Shown one piece after another: positions 1-10,720 of a DNA stretch of 64,000 nt. The notes under the pieces are model-generated. The model worked only from the letters and a program-made list of their open reading frames with translations, was not told the origin of the DNA and did no database searches. The translations under genes and the position numbers were made by a program. The DNA lies in the NCBI RefSeq assembly GCF_025602895.1, contig NW_026516207.1, positions 1,146,460 through 1,210,459 on the forward strand. The letters run 5' to 3'. The stretch is from Polychytrium aggregatum (lineage: Eukaryota > Chytridiomycota > Chytridiomycetes > Polychytriales). The stretch's first letter is position 1. Every line of letters begins with the position of its first letter.

Positions 1-1687
1 TCCTTCCAGGGGCCAACGTAGATCCTGGTAAAGGAGAGACTCGATGGTCAGCCGGTGTGTTGTACGGATTGGTTTGAGATGTACCTCTGATTTGCACAGC
101 ACCACACTTACTGGTTGCCGGTTTCCTTGGCGACGGCGGCAACAGCATCCAGGCCCTTGTTGGTGAGAGCCCACCAGTTGGCATCGACGAGGAAGAGCAG
201 GCCGCGGAACATGCTCTGGTTGGGGTAGGTGCGGGCGAGGTACTCGATGGTGGCCCACTCTGTGGACAGCCGATTGCGCTGTTAGGATCGAGTCTGGATC
301 GAGTCTGGCTGAGTGGCGATCGTCAACAGCCAGCCGACAAAGATACTCACCGAAGCACTGGATGATGACAGGGTGGTTCTTGGTGGGGAGACCGAGCTTC
401 TTCAGAGTGGCGATGGTGGACTCTTCGGCGCGGAACTCGTAGTTGCTGGGCCACTTGCCGCCAGGGACAGCATTGTCAAAGTAGTTGATGGCGGAGAGGT
501 CGGTTTTGTTGAGGACCTGGGTGTCTGGCGGGGTGATATCGGCGAACACGTCAGTTGCGGTGTGCACCCGCAGAAGCCCCGGGCCGACCGCGATCAATGA
601 GGGGGAGAGGTTGCAAGATGTGCATGTGACTTACTGTGGTAGAAGGACGACTTGATCTCGGGAATGAGTCCAGTCATGGTGTTGGTCAGGGCCGAGACGT
701 TCATGACGGTCTGGTAGTACTCTTCGATGGTGAGCATGGGGAAGAGGTGGTTGTAGAACTTGGGGCGGTCTGCACAAAGGAATCAACATCAACATCAACA
801 TCTGCAATCCCATCCATAGTGCTGCCATCTGTCGGGGGCAACGGATCCAAAGTCGGGGTCGACAGTGGGCAGAGCGACTCACAGGTCATGGCGGCGTTCT
901 GGATGATGAAGGCGTGATCCTTGATCTCCTTGGCGGTAAAGTCGCTGACCCAGTAGGAGGCGTTGATCTGCTGGTACTGATCCTCCTTGGTGACCCACTG
1001 CAAGCCAACGCAATGACAGGAAATGGCAGCTAGTGAGCAGGTGCCAACAGCGATCGCGGGACTGTCGACGGCGAGACGAGATGAAGCAGATACAAGGAAC
1101 CACACTTACGCGGCTTCGGTCCTTGCCGGTGAAGAAAGGGTCCGAGATATCAAGGCCAGGGTTGAGGAAGAGGTCGTGGTTGGCCATGGCGACGCCGTCC
1201 TTGGAGAAGGTAATATCGGGCTCGGTGTACTGGCGGTAGCGAGTGATGGATCAGCATACAGCTTCGCGTCTGGCTGGCTGGGCAGTTATCCAGCGAGCAT
1301 GGGCTGATGGAAGCCGATCGGGTCGGGCGATACTCACGTCGCAGTTCTGGAGGACAGACTCCCAGTAGGCGCCAGCACTTTCCTCGGGGAGGTGGAAGCG
1401 AGAACCACGATGGCAGACGTTCAGGGTGGGCTTGCCATCGAGGGTTTTCCAGCACTTGCTGGGGATGGGCCAGACCTGGCGGGGCAGTATGCAATGGCAT
1501 CGTCCTATGAGAATCTCGGGTGGCAATAGCAGCAGAGCCGGGCCGAGCGAAACACATTGCAGACACGATGGAATCGACAGGACTGTACCTTGCCTTCGGC
1601 TCCAACCTGAGGGCCAGAGACAACCCAGGCAGAGACGCTGGTGGCAGCAACGAGGGCGGCAGCGGCGGCAGAGAGAATCAGCTTCAT
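1..1687 (-). CDS. Secreted glycerophosphodiester phosphodiesterase-like protein (3' end outside window)
   Basis: Eight exons can be read with consistent phases: 1687-1589, 1475-1338, 1229-1110, 997-883, 769-635, 524-351, 259-112 and 24 to the edge, all with GT-AG introns. The protein starts with a clear signal peptide (MKLILSAAAAALVAATSVSA). A GDPD-type core follows: HRG followed by PEES (catalytic His-Arg, family HRG..PENT), then EPDITFSKDGVA and NHD (metal-binding Glu/Asp and second His), and later PEIKS (family EIK). GDPD enzymes hydrolyse glycerophosphodiesters to glycerol-3-phosphate and an alcohol. The signal peptide suggests action outside the cell or in the secretory pathway, perhaps phosphate scavenging from lipid headgroups. 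The usual PEN is PEE here. The C-terminal end lies beyond the left edge, so completeness cannot be judged. Confidence 0.8.
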
Positions 1688-3014
1688 TTCGATGCAGATG
1701 GCGGCGGAAGAGCTGGGCGTGAAGAGACTTTTCCCCCCGAGCAGAATGCCACCTTTTATCTACTTGCAGTCTCGGAGGCGGCAAACAGGTACTCGACAGC
1801 ACGCGCCGGCTGATCGAACCTTGGGTTTCAAGCAGGACTGCGTGCTGGTGGCCTGCCCGCCCTGTCCCGAACCTGTTCGCTGGCATGTGGAAGCAGCGCG
1901 CTCGCCCACCAGGCCCACCAGGCCCACCAAGTCGACCAAGCCCACTCGCAGAAGTGTTTGCGCTGTGGGCTGGCTGCGCTGGCCCACTCACCCCACCACC
2001 ACAAAGATACTCGGCGAACGACCTTCTGTGATGGAGACGCCTCGGCTGGCATCGATTCGCACGCCCTCCTCTGTTTGTCTCGGCCGACCAGCCCATCCAT
2101 CGCGTCGGCGCAATTGGACATACATCCCCATTCCAAACAAGGCAGACAAAGAAGCACGCAGATTGCACCTCGCATCCACGCGCCCTCGCAACAGCCGGTT
2201 TCTTTGTCGGTGTGACAACCAAAGGCGCGCGTGCTCCCGTGGAGGCTGTGCTTACAGTCTATCCAGAAAAAACGGGACAGTTCCTTTCTGGCTTCAGATG
2301 CCCGCTGACTGACTTGTAGGCCCAGCGGGTAGGCCATGGCATTGCACTCCTGTCTTCGTTGGCAATCGAGTGGTTTTGGTTGGTTTGGGAAGCACAGTCT
2401 TGAATACACTCGGTCGATCTCCTGTGGCGATGATCGACTGGCATACCGAGATCATGTTCCTTGAGGCATTGATGTCTCGATGTGGGAGTGTGGTGGATGC
2501 ATTCGACCCTCTGCACAGCTTCATGGTGTATCGATATCAAGATGCTCGACCTTCTCGAGTCGCTTGGCTTCCCGGCAATGTGAGCACACCTGGGATGTGT
2601 TGAACTCGTTCACCGAGCACACATGGATCTTGGAGACGGATGGGTCTGGTGGTCGTCTCTGGTGGTGGTGGAATTGCTCGAAATACTTGGCAAACCTGAG
2701 TCTCCTGGGACTGGATGCCTATCCCTTCCCTTGCTTCCAGGAGGCATTCCCAAAGGCAATCACCACTTCGGTCTCCTTGGACATACTTGCTTGGCCATGA
2801 ATGCGATGAGTGGGTGGGTGTATTCAGGTTCCAGAAAAAACACTGTCATGGCCCAAAACGGGGTGTTCCCATTTCATTTTGGAAACGCTGTAGTCCACAC
2901 CCCCACATTGCATCGACGAGGCCATGTATGGTCGTGTTTCAGACTCATGCTGGTGCTGCCCAGATCCACACGTCGTTTCCAGAGCATTTGCACTGGCAGG
3001 CTCGGCCCGCGGGC
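1688..3014. other. Intergenic region with one dispersed-repeat copy
   Basis: This holds the presumed promoter of the GDPD-like gene (-) and the 3' flank of the PDE gene (-). It contains copy A of a dispersed repeat (2272-2541) and a small CCCACCAGG-type tandem run near 1907-1935. Open frames here have no recognisable domain and I treat them as chance. Confidence 0.5.
2272..2541 (-). repeat. Dispersed repeat, copy A
   Basis: Read on the minus strand, this stretch matches 57791-58065 (plus) over about 270 bases at roughly 80% identity by eye. It begins with CTTGATATCGA, passes through the shared block CATGATCTCGGTATGCCAGT, and ends near AACTGTCCCG. A shorter relic lies at 26346-26437. There are no terminal repeats or coding signature, so the class is unknown (a MITE-like or SINE-like element is possible). 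Confidence 0.8.
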
Positions 3015-6000
3015 TCAGTGTGATGGCTGGTGGATCTCGTAGGGAACGTTGCTGTCCATCAGCACCTTCCATCGGCTCTGGTTCGCCAAGACAGAGTCGT
3101 ACAGCGGCTGGACCTCCGGCACCAGTTTCGCCAGCAGCGCAAAGGCCGGGGCGACTATGGCACCATAAAACTCGAACTGCATCTTGGGAATCTTGCTCGT
3201 GTTGCTGCGGTCCATCAGCGGTGATGAGAACGGTAGCCCCAGGGCACGCTCTTTGTCGCCCTGTTCAAAGAACTCCGAGTATCTGCCGTGCGGAGAGGCA
3301 AGCACCATCGTCAGCCACACTGCAGTGCTCGAATCGGGTTGCTTGCCGGTGCAGAATCAATCGCGTGACAAACGACAGGCGGCGACGAGAAGGACGGTAC
3401 CCACACTTGGTCTGCCGTGTGCTGGGAGCCCTCCCACCGCTTTGTCATTGACGATAGGTCTGAGCAGGTCATTATGAGCCCCCGGAGCTGTGAATCATGA
3501 GGCTGTCAGTATCTCCGCGATGGACAGGAATCTCAACCCTTGCCCGTTTCACACCAAATACGACCGCCACACCATCCACTTCCGCCGCAGTTGCACTACT
3601 GCTCGCGAGCCGATGCCCTCTGAACAAACTCACGAGCTCGCGGTGCTGAGAGTCGGCTTTGTTGTAGCAACCCTCGAGTGCCTCGGTCGGCTTTCGGTTC
3701 TTGAAGTACAGTGCCAAATCAGTCGCGAGGATGCCATGCTCAAAGGTCTTGAGACAGCGCTGATATTCGTTGGGGCTGAGCCGCTCAAAGATGTTGTGGT
3801 GCGGTGTGTTGAGAATCGTCATGGCGTGGTTGAAGTGATGACGCTCCATCGTCGAGGTCGAGTAAAAGTCGGCCAAGGCAGTATGCGCCGACTTCTGGAA
3901 GGCATTGTTGGTGCCGCGGTGGTCAATGTCGTGGTTGAAGGCCGCCAGCAACATCGAAAACTCTTCGATTTCCTCGAGGTACTTTCTGGAGATCCCTGTC
4001 TTGGCCAAGTAGTAGATCGCATGCGACACGGCAACGGCATGGGTAAAGTTGTGGTACGCATTGTCGCGGTAGTTGCGACGGATGGTCAGCGCATACGTCA
4101 GCAGCTTCTGGTCCGAGATTTCGTACTTTTGCGGGTATCCTAGGTCCTTGAACATCTGCAGCATGATGTAGACGAGGGCATCGTTGAGGTGGTAGTCGTG
4201 CGCATCAAAGAGCGGCGAGGCCAGATCATCGAACTGCATCTGCACTCCTTGGCGCTCCATCGACGCTTGAAAGGCGTGCACCTCCTCTGGCTTGGAAGTG
4301 ACGTGGTAGGACATCAGCTCCATCGTGACGCTCAGCATGTTGCGGTGGTTCTTGAGGGAGCTCATGAGCAAACTCTTGTGGATCGCAAGGCCGCAAAACA
4401 CCGAGAAGGCCATGAACACCTCTTCATCCTCCACCGTAAAGTAAGGCATTTCCAGCTTGTTGATGAGAGTGGTGACGCCGATGACTTTTTGGTTCTCGGG
4501 CCCGCAGATTGGCACGCAGAGCATGCTCTTTGTGCGATATCCCGTCTTGATGTCGATTGCGTTGTTGAATCGCGGGTCGTCATAGACATCCTTGATGTTC
4601 ATGATCTTCCCGCTCGTGGCAACGTACCCGGAGATGCCGCGGTTGATGGGAACCGCAAATCGGGATTTTGTTTCTTGTGAATCGAACACGGCAGAATAGA
4701 GCTGGAGAGGATCATGGCGGCCGTGAGCCATGGGATCACACTAAAGCCGCGTGGCTGGCGCAGGTTCGCATCTGCTCCGACCAAATCGATGCGCTGCTGC
4801 TGCTGCTGGAGTGACTCTCATGCACCACCCCACGGGCTTGGTCTCATCGGCCACTCTCGATGCCAAAGTGAATACTAATGTCCGTGGCCCGTCCTTCTAG
4901 CTAGGTGCTTACCTCCTGCTTCTCCTCGTCGACTATGAACAGGCTTGCTTTGTCGGCCCCGACCAGATCGCGGCCATGCAAGATGATCTTGCCGGCGAGG
5001 GATTCGAGCTCGTCCTCGCCATAGAGGCTCTGGGCGAGCTCGAGCAGGACCTTGGCCTTCTTGGCCTCGGTCTGAGCGGTCTCATACAGCTTCTTGTTGG
5101 ACTGGGCCATCTCACTGGCCTCCTTTTCTTTCTGCTCCATTCGCTGGTAAACCTGGGCATTGTTGACGGCAATGCCGACCAGAGCCAGAAAGTCCCGGAA
5201 GGCATCGCAGTCTTGGGTAGTAAAGCACTGCCACCGCTCGCCTGGCTTGAGCGGCACTGTGGGGTCTTCTTTGTTGATGAGCGAGGCCACACCCAGCAGC
5301 TCGGGCTTGCCAGAGGCGGGCGACCGGGCAGTGCCCCAGATGGGCATGCACAAGATAGTGTTGGTTTTGAAGCCGGTCATCCGGTCCGTTTCAGAGTTGA
5401 AGCGCGGACTGGTTGGAGCAGCGATAGTCGGGCCCAGAGGACAGTTGAGTCCCAGCAGCCAGTCCGATGCATCTTCCATTCCACCATTCCACCATTCCAC
5501 CATTCCACCATTCCACCATTCCACCATTCCACCACTCCACCATTCCACCATTCCACCATTCCACCATTCTACAGGCCTGGTCAGGGTGTTGTCGGTCGAC
5601 AGCTCGCCGCCTGCTTCCCCTTCTCTCCGCCTCGTTGTCTCTCACACCATCCTCGCGGACTCGACCACTTACTCGCTGTAGGCGTCTTCAATATTGAGTC
5701 CCCTTCCAGTCTCAGCGACAATGCCCGCAATGCCCTTGCCGACGGGGAAGCGGATCTCGGGGTTCTTGACGGTCATGTAGGTCGGAAAGGCCTCTTCGGT
5801 GCTCTCCGACCCATCCACGTCCGACCCAAGAAATACGCTCGAGCATGACTTGAGATAGATGGGCCTGACCGGGCTCGGAGCCAGGCTTGAGGCGGCAGTC
5901 GGGGTTCCGTTGATCGGGATATGCCGGTCAGAAAGACCCTTCTCAAGCGGTCTGCGACTCCCCTCGATGCTGCTGTTGGATTGGTGAGAGGGCAGCGAGC

Positions 6001-6595
6001 TGCGAGGCATTTCCGGGACCAAGATCTGCTCGCCCGCAGCCTCGGACAGCGCCATGCATGAGTTGGAAGGGTCATTGACCAGCCCCAGATCGAAGGCGGT
6101 CGAGTAAAGCTCGTTCCTCTCTTTATCCAGCAGAAACACGGAGCAGCGCTGGGCCTTGACGACGAGCAAGGCATACGAAAGCACCCGCTCGATGATGGTG
6201 GGCAGGTTCAGGGACGAGTACACCGTCCGAGCAATCTCAAAGAAGACGTCGGGCGAGTGCAGCGGCGAAGGCTTGACGTCGACCCCGTCGGCGGGGCCCA
6301 AGAGATTGAATGAAGATGCATGGCTGCGGATCTGCGACGGATTGATATCCTTTGGGCTGTTGACGCTGAGGCCAGACGAGCATCTGCCTACGAGCGGCGA
6401 GCTGGTGTATTGGGCATTGAGCTTGGGGGACGGGCATCCTGGCGGCTTGCCTTTCACCATGGGTTCCAACTCGCGGACGATGGCCGCCGCCGACTGGGGA
6501 TTGGAATACAGCCAAGCCCGAACGTCGCTCTCGGTGATGTTGGGGATGGGCTTGGCCGGCGGCCGCTTGAGATCGGGAGACGAGCCTCTATCCAT
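3015..6595 (-). CDS. Tandem GAF-domain cyclic nucleotide phosphodiesterase
   Basis: Five exons (6595-5673, 5408-4913, 4701-3634, 3487-3405, 3282-3015) join in frame to 945 codons plus stop. The N-terminal region (VRAWLYSNP, residues ~40) is followed by GAF-A (~150-400, with VVKAQRCSVFLLD, FPVGKGIAG and LGVASLINK), a coiled linker, GAF-B (~450-620, with ADKASLFIVD, VPINRGISGYVA and VIGVTTLINK) and a class I PDE domain (~660-940). Catalytic signatures are intact: HNFTHA, NHDIDHRGT, CSDLS, EFFEQGD and the invariant-Gln segment PKMQFEF. The enzyme should hydrolyse cAMP and/or cGMP, with allosteric control by nucleotide binding to GAF, as in animal PDE2/5/6/10/11. Dikarya lack this architecture. 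Substrate preference cannot be read from sequence. Intron 1 carries a minisatellite. Confidence 0.92.
5476..5570. repeat. 8-bp minisatellite (CCATTCCA)n inside a PDE intron
   Basis: About 12 head-to-tail copies of CCATTCCA, one with a T-to-C change, lie in the intron 5672-5409 that splits the GAF-A domain. On the minus strand it spells an open MVEWWNGG-type peptide that is not part of the protein: splicing from GA|GTAAGT (5673/5672) to AG|T (5408) restores the GAF motif DPRFNSETDRM. Confidence 0.9.
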
Positions 6596-7293
6596 GACTG
6601 CAGAATGAGAGCCGGTTCTGAGCGCGGAGATGAGTCGGGAACGGCAAATCCAGACCGACAAGGCCAAGATCGAATGAACCGATGGGGGCAAATGTTCCAG
6701 TGGAGAAGGAAAGAGCGACCGAAAGTGCCAGCATCCAAGAGCGGCCCTCGCCGGTCCGACAGAGGCAGCATTCAATCAGATACTGGCACCGACCCAGACG
6801 AGTCGAGCTCCTACAGCGTGCCGAGCGAAATGGTGTGTCCTATTGCTGTAAAGGACCGATTGTTACGTTGCCGTCAGGCTCCTACCATTGTGCGGCTGAT
6901 TGGCCGGCGAGCGCCGATTCGCTCGGCTCACTCCACATCCTTGCGATGGAAACCTGTTGCCCAAGCCGCCCCACACAGCTTGGACATGGTAACGATGGGC
7001 GGCGCGTGAGTATTAAGGACGGGAAAAGAGCCAACCCTGGTGCAAACGAGGGTTTCTCGCTTCATTTTCGGAAGCTCATTGACTGAGCGCACTCGGATGG
7101 ATCCATGCCAGCCGCTCATGCTAGATTACCACTATGGGCGATAGACAAGTGTGTATTCTGGCAAAGACAGCGGCGATCAGCGACCTCATATTCGGGGAGT
7201 GGTGTGCGTCCCGTTTCATTGTGAAGACGCATTAGTGCTCGCTCTTGACACGGGCCCCTCTTTGGCCGTGGCCCGAGGCAATATCTGTGTTGG

Positions 7294-9417
7294 TCAGCGG
7301 TTTGAATAGTTCTGATTTGGTGAGATGCCGGTGAAGAAGTGGCCCATGTGGTCTGTGGTTGTCGCAAGGCAAGCCGGTACGGGTAATGAGTGAGGGGTTC
7401 GGGTACCAGTCGATGAGACAGAAGAATATAGAGGCCGTAAACATCGTGCAGAGGGAATGTCAGCAAGGTGAAGGTCGGATCGTGGCGCTGTTATGAGCCA
7501 GGAACTGGACATCTGGCTGCAGAGTCGTCCGTCTTGCAAGCCATTCCCGACGAGCCCCCGGCAGTTTGCAGCCTCACCTTTTCCTCCGTTGAACTCTCGC
7601 ACAGTTCCAGGAAGGGGTCGCAATACCAGCCGGGCAGCAAGCGATGCGGCCATGGGCGGTTCTCCAAAGTCTGCTCCGTATGAAGTCTGATGGCGACGCT
7701 TGTCCCAGCGAATCTGCTGAAGATACGCAGCCGTCGTTTGTTCGGGACGAGACTTTTGCACCGTGATCCGAGTGGCTGGAGCCTTGCCGCTCGCGCTGAT
7801 GCCACCGTTGTTTGCGGCGACGCCTCCGTTGACAGCCTTGGCAGCCGTTTCAGGCCTCTTCGCCGCCACGGAGGCCGATGTTGGCTTGTCTTCGCTAACT
7901 GTTGAAGCCGCGGTCGATGGGCGAGAGCTCCTGGACGACAGCGACGACTCTGTGGAAACACATGATGCTGCTGAACTCGGGCGGGACTGGTTGCCGAACT
8001 GGGCATCGCCCGAGGTTTTCTTGATACCCTCGAAGCCCTGGAAGGTCATTGGCCCGAACGCAGGGGGCAGCTGAGTGAACGGATAGACGGGCGGGAGACC
8101 AATGACCGAGGCAGAAGTGTCGCGAGCGTGCTGTTGGTAGTATTGCTCCAGTTGTCGCTTCAGCGCTTGATTTCGCAGGAAGAGCTCGGCCGTGGGTGGG
8201 TCGATCAAGGGCTCGACAGCATCGGACGGGTTGTCGGCTTTGCCGGGACTCAGAGCCCGTGGATGGTGGTGGTGCTGCTGCTGGTGCAGTTGCTGCATCT
8301 TCAGATGGTGGGCTTTGATGTCTTGGATCTGTTGCTGCTGCAACTGCTGGAGCTGCTGCTTCTGGAACTTTTGCTGGCGCTGGATGGTGCTCTGCTGCTG
8401 GGTTTGGTTCTCGAGTTGTGGCGGCTTGGGTTTTCTCTGGATCTCGGATGCCACCAACTTGATTTGTGGAGATGACGGTTTGGTGGGGTCGATAGACGGC
8501 CGCACAAACGGCTTGGAGTGTGGGATCGTATGTGGCAGGGTATGGGGGCGTGGGAATCGCTCTGAAGGGCCCAACTCGTAACCCTTGCGTGAGCGCTCCT
8601 TGGCCGACTGAGGCAAGAGGCTGACGGGATGCTTTCTCTCGGGCGACCCGAGCTCCTCGTCGCCTGTCGAATACGGCATGCCCGGGATGGAGTATCCGTG
8701 CCGCTTGCCCCGGCCGAGATTGACGCTCGTGTGTTCGTTTGGGTTGCCGCCGGGCCAGCGAGGAAGCATGGTGGGCTCATCGCGGTGGGTGGCGAGCTGC
8801 CCGGTTCCATGGCCCGGGAGTGCCTGGGCCGAGTTTGGAATGTACATGCCCTTCTCGGTCACAACCCGGGCACAGAGCGTCTGGGGGCGGGCCAGCAGCG
8901 GCTGGGTTGCGAGAGCCTTGAAGTTCACTTCGGCATCGACCATCCGTCTGTTGACCTCGATCTGCTGCTGGACATACTCGGGGATGGCAGGGGCAAAGGC
9001 AGACTTGACGAGATTGGCGCCCTTGCGACCCGGGGCAGGCAGCTCTGCATCAGTCGGGCGGGGATATCCCATCCGCCAGGCTTGTTCGTGCGAGATGCCA
9101 GGAGGCAGGTTGGGTTGTCCAGGGATGTGCACAGTCCGGTGGGTGTGCGCCCAGTCGGTATTATTGAGGTGGGTGTCGATGGTGTTGTGGCTCTCGGAAA
9201 CGGGCTGGAGTGACGACCGAGGCAGCGGATCGGATGCCGGTACAACAACGACGGCGCCGACATATCCTGGTCGCCCGTCTCGCAGGTGATGGTGGTGGTC
9301 GGCAGCGCCTCCACCCCGAGTGGTAGCATTGAGTGGGAAGGTCTTGTGTGGATTTCGCAGACTACTCAGCTCCTGCTTCTGTCGGCTCGGCAGGGCGGGT
9401 GTGGGCTGTGTGAGCAT
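7294..9417 (-). CDS. Hypothetical glutamine/histidine/serine-rich protein
   Basis: A 707-codon open frame. I do not recognise a family. From the N-terminus it has a His run (ADHHHHL), a segment with conserved-looking aromatic and proline residues (DTHLNNTDWAHTHRTVHIPGQPN, shown only in part elsewhere), and a helical stretch EYVQQQIEVNRRMVDAEVN. A long Q/H-rich coiled region follows (KFQKQQLQQLQQQQIQD, then QQQHHHHPR), then a Ser-rich tail (SSLSSRSSRPSTAAS). The last ~120 codons change composition and may be intron or UTR, so the true 3' end could lie nearer 7710. It is probably a low-complexity regulatory or scaffold protein. That is inference from composition only. Confidence 0.55.
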   Translation of the reverse strand: MLTQPTPALPSRQKQELSSLRNPHKTFPLNATTRGGGAADHHHHLRDGRPGYVGAVVVVPASDPLPRSSLQPVSESHNTIDTHLNNTDWAHTHRTVHIPGQPNLPPGISHEQAWRMGYPRPTDAELPAPGRKGANLVKSAFAPAIPEYVQQQIEVNRRMVDAEVNFKALATQPLLARPQTLCARVVTEKGMYIPNSAQALPGHGTGQLATHRDEPTMLPRWPGGNPNEHTSVNLGRGKRHGYSIPGMPYSTGDEELGSPERKHPVSLLPQSAKERSRKGYELGPSERFPRPHTLPHTIPHSKPFVRPSIDPTKPSSPQIKLVASEIQRKPKPPQLENQTQQQSTIQRQQKFQKQQLQQLQQQQIQDIKAHHLKMQQLHQQQHHHHPRALSPGKADNPSDAVEPLIDPPTAELFLRNQALKRQLEQYYQQHARDTSASVIGLPPVYPFTQLPPAFGPMTFQGFEGIKKTSGDAQFGNQSRPSSAASCVSTESSLSSRSSRPSTAASTVSEDKPTSASVAAKRPETAAKAVNGGVAANNGGISASGKAPATRITVQKSRPEQTTAAYLQQIRWDKRRHQTSYGADFGEPPMAASLAARLVLRPLPGTVREFNGGKGEAANCRGLVGNGLQDGRLCSQMSSSWLITAPRSDLHLADIPSARCLRPLYSSVSSTGTRTPHSLPVPACLATTTDHMGHFFTGISPNQNYSNR

Positions 9418-10720
9418 TTTGGACGAGAATGGTAACGGTGCGGGCTGCTGAACGGCGAGCTGGTCGGTGTAGCAAATGGAGCGATAGTGGTATGGAGGGC
9501 AAGGGCTTGCGGAGGCTCAATATGAGTGCTGAATACAGAGTCTTGATGGAGGGAAGGGACTGGCAGTGAGCAGCTGCTGAATGGCAACCAGTCCAATTCC
9601 TAGGGCGGGGGATCGCCGAGCGGGAGATATACCGATGCCGCCACTGAGACAGATGTGCTGGAAGCAGACAGGTGGGAGCGGCCAAGGACAAGCAGGTTGG
9701 GTGATGGCGGCCGCTGGAACACAAGGAGAGCTAGTAGTGGGAGCAATCGAATACCAAGACAGCCACGGCAAACTTGGAACAGCACTGGGCGAGCCTGGCG
9801 AAATCCAAGCCAAAGATTGTTGGTCGGGTTGGGAACGGAGCGCCTGCTGGCAGTGGGATTCTGCAGACACTCGAGGCGCTGATGCAGGACCAAGCAGGCT
9901 CACCCGAGAGAAAAGAGGTCACGGATGTCATCCTGGGCGGGCCGGCGCCGGTGGCCAAAGCGCACAAAGGTCCAGGGGTGATTGAGGGTGTGGGGAGGTG
10001 GTATCGTCGACGTTCCCGGATTGATTCGAGGCAACCACATATGAGCGATTTCTGTTCTGCGCACGGTGCTGTGATTGGCGCTGTTGAGGAAGTGCTTGCT
10101 GCAAGCCGCGGGGCACTTGCGACGACAGCAACTCTACCGCACGGGAACCCGAAGGGCGAGCAGACGGGGCGATGCGCCGTGTCGAAGTCGAAGTCAAAGC
10201 CATATCGCATCAATGTCAGTGCAATGTTACTTGAACATCAGTGCAATGTTACTTTAACATCAGTGCAATGTTACTTTAACACCAGTGCAATATCGCATCA
10301 ATACCACATCATCATCCAACGTGCGCCGGGTCTTCATGCCGGTGTCTCTCCGTCGCTTCGTTGTGTGCCTGGCCATGGTGCCGGCCATGCCCCGCCGATA
10401 GGAGGACGGTGCCCTTTCAGCGTCCGCCTGGTGCGCGCTGCCGCCTCGATGCTGATTGCTCGCCGCTTCCGGGCCGGCCTTGCCAATGAAACGTTTCCCG
10501 AAAGCGCTTGTGCGTCCTTGCCGGAACGAGCTCGCCAGCCCGGCCGTCCGCAACTCTCACGCCATCGAGCCCATAAAGCCTGCCCCAATCCTCCCGCCCG
10601 AGCGACAGTACTTCTCCAGTACTGGCATCCATCATCGACTCTCTGGCCCTGCGTCGCTGCCGAGCGAATTCCACCCGTCTGCCTCCCCCTGAGCCTTCCA
10701 AAGAACATCCGCCCTGCCAG
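9418..10720. other. Intergenic, with a short tandem repeat
   Basis: No supportable gene. A 457-codon plus-strand open frame starting at 9774 has no domain and overlaps the cytochrome b5 gene in another frame. The region should hold the promoters of two divergent genes (Q-rich protein on minus, cytochrome b5 protein on plus). It contains the 22-bp array at 10217-10289. Confidence 0.4.
10217..10289. repeat. 22-bp tandem repeat flanked by 13-bp direct repeats
   Basis: CAGTGCAATGTTACTT begins copies at 10217, 10239 and 10261, with a partial fourth at 10283. The array is bracketed by the direct repeat ATATCGCATCAAT at 10202-10214 and 10290-10302. The unit is AT-richer than its surroundings. Confidence 0.85.

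Noticed and set aside
2259-2540. Peptide conserved between 2259-2540 (-) and 57790-58080 (+) as a possible small gene
   Set aside because: The similarity is at DNA level over the whole repeat, continues past stops and includes a decayed third copy. It is a dispersed repeat, not a conserved protein.
5377-5645. MVEWWNGG-repeat open frames
   Set aside because: They come from the 8-bp minisatellite inside an intron; the flanking exons join cleanly without it.
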